This document shows positions 63,196 through 64,000 of a DNA stretch of 64,000 nt, in pieces (the first letter of the stretch is position 1; every line of letters begins with the position of its first letter). The notes under the pieces are model-generated. The model searched no databases. It saw nothing but the letters and a program-made list of their open reading frames with translations, and had not been told where the DNA came from. Position numbers and translations under genes: made by a program. The DNA comes from Levilactobacillus yonginensis. Its GTDB lineage: Bacteria > Bacillota > Bacilli > Lactobacillales > Lactobacillaceae. The stretch spans positions 1 to 64,000 of the forward strand of contig NZ_OZ061550.1 of the NCBI RefSeq assembly GCF_964065165.1. Reading direction: 5' to 3'.

Positions 63196-64000
63196 ATGCC
63201 GAGTAAAGCAGACGTTAAAGCCTGGAAAGCACAATTAGTCGCTCAGGCTGAACAACAAATCCTAAAATTAACCGATAGTAGCCAATTTAAAAAGTATCTC
63301 AATACCCTGGCTAAATTCCATCATTATAGCACTAGAAACATTGATTTAATTTATGCGCAAAATCCGCAAGCCACTCAAGTCGCCGGTTTTAAGCAATGGC
63401 AGACGGCTTTTAACCGCACCGTCAACCGGGGCGCAAAAGCGATTCGGATTGCGGCCCCGATTATTAAGAAGTTAACACCAGCCGAGCAACAGCGTCTTGA
63501 TACTACCGACGAACGGGCCATTGTCGGTTATCGTTATCTACCCGTCTTCGATGTGTCACAAACTAGCGGTGAACCAGTGTTAAGTGCTAAAGACTTTGTC
63601 AAAGAAAATTTGGCCGATCATCAGAATGTAACGAGCTTGTATAACGCGTTCAAAGACTATCTCAACCAGCAACCCGACCTTAAAGTCAGTGAAGTTCCTT
63701 TAGCGACGCTAAATGGGGCTAAGGGGTATTTTCAACCCAGCACTAATGAAATTGTTATTGGTAGTGATGAATCCGATAATGCTTTAAAATTGAAGACGTT
63801 ATATCACGAATATGCGCATAGCCAGCTACACGGATTAAAATCAGCCTTTAAAGATCGGCCACGAGTCTATCAGGAAACCCAAGCCGAAGCGATCGCGTAT
63901 GTTGCCATGCAAAATATTGGCGTTGATACCAGCAACTACTCACTCGGTTACGTGGCCACCTGGGCCAAAGATAAAGCCGTAATCCATAGCGCTTTAAGTG
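63196..64000 (+). CDS. ArdC/LtrC-like protein with zinc-protease motif, partial
   Basis: 268 codons to the window edge, no stop. ATG 63196 behind GAGGAGGGG. The first 130 residues fit the ArdC-type N-terminal domain (FKKYLNTLAKFHHYSTRNID; AGFKQWQTAFNRTVNRGAKA; VFDVSQTSG), and then an HExxH motif, LYHEYAHSQLHG, with a later Glu in YQETQAEAIAYVAM, typical of zincin domains fused to ArdC/LtrC-like plasmid proteins. ArdC binds single-stranded DNA and protects incoming plasmid DNA from restriction; a role in transfer is inferred. Confidence 0.75.
   Translation, partial: MPSKADVKAWKAQLVAQAEQQILKLTDSSQFKKYLNTLAKFHHYSTRNIDLIYAQNPQATQVAGFKQWQTAFNRTVNRGAKAIRIAAPIIKKLTPAEQQRLDTTDERAIVGYRYLPVFDVSQTSGEPVLSAKDFVKENLADHQNVTSLYNAFKDYLNQQPDLKVSEVPLATLNGAKGYFQPSTNEIVIGSDESDNALKLKTLYHEYAHSQLHGLKSAFKDRPRVYQETQAEAIAYVAMQNIGVDTSNYSLGYVATWAKDKAVIHSALS

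Overview
The window looks like plasmid or other mobile DNA of a Lactiplantibacillus plantarum/pentosus-type lactic acid bacterium. Reasons: a lac/gal cluster of the type known from that group (GH36 alpha-galactosidase, LacLM, GalKET, a LacI-type regulator, GH42 LacA, LacS-type permease), MOBQ relaxase modules, a ParA/ParB partition locus, three Fst/Lpt-type type I toxin-antitoxin loci, and many IS elements (IS3, IS5, IS30, IS66, IS256, ISL3). I saw no rRNA, tRNA, CRISPR array or phage structural gene, and no clear replication initiator gene.

Layout. 1-4.3 kb: a small plasmid gene, a DinJ/RelB-type antitoxin with a MazF-like toxin, two small TraC/TraD-like genes, an oriT-like site and a MOBQ relaxase. 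4.3-6.8 kb: first Lpt-type locus, an RclA-type flavoprotein and an IS66 relic. 6.9-25.7 kb: the sugar island. A broken LPXTG adhesin, a GH1 fragment and a 5'-truncated melA are fused end to end; lacLM and galKET-galR are intact; a Fic toxin-antitoxin operon follows; then an AraC-family regulator cut by an IS256 element (giving a chimeric ORF), lacA with two in-frame UGA codons and an IS3 in its 3' part, and lacS with one in-frame stop before its IIA domain. 25.9-31.8 kb: a nitroreductase fragment, an SDR, an Ldh_2 dehydrogenase under a T-box with an IS30 at its 5' edge, and an amino acid permease. 31.9-36.3 kb: ISL3/IS3 relics, a MazG-like gene, a baeRF-like gene, a small exported protein and an IS5. 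36.7-40.1 kb: a CPA2 cation/proton antiporter and a ClC antiporter (ion and pH homeostasis), then the second Lpt locus. 40-45 kb: an hsdS relic, IS elements and a LysM/Apf cell-wall protein. 45.1-48.1 kb: an osmoprotectant ABC transporter operon behind a large palindrome. 48.2-53.9 kb: ISL3 relic, third Lpt locus, an hsdS 3' half, a butanediol-dehydrogenase-like gene broken by an IS5, an IS256 relic and an IS30. 53.9-57.6 kb: parAB with an iteron-like site and a group of small membrane-protein genes. 57.6-64 kb: a second mobilization module, a frameshifted topoisomerase III gene and the start of an ArdC/LtrC-like gene.

How it works together: galactose and lactose use is probably still served by LacLM plus the Leloir enzymes under GalR-type and catabolite control, while the second lactose route (AraC regulator, LacA, LacS) and melA are decayed. 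Stress and pH genes (RclA, CPA2, ClC, compatible-solute uptake) plus stability systems (Lpt, Fic, DinJ/MazF-like, ParAB) make up the rest of the cargo. The two mobilization modules are direct repeats about 56.5 kb apart, which fits a cointegrate of two related plasmids.
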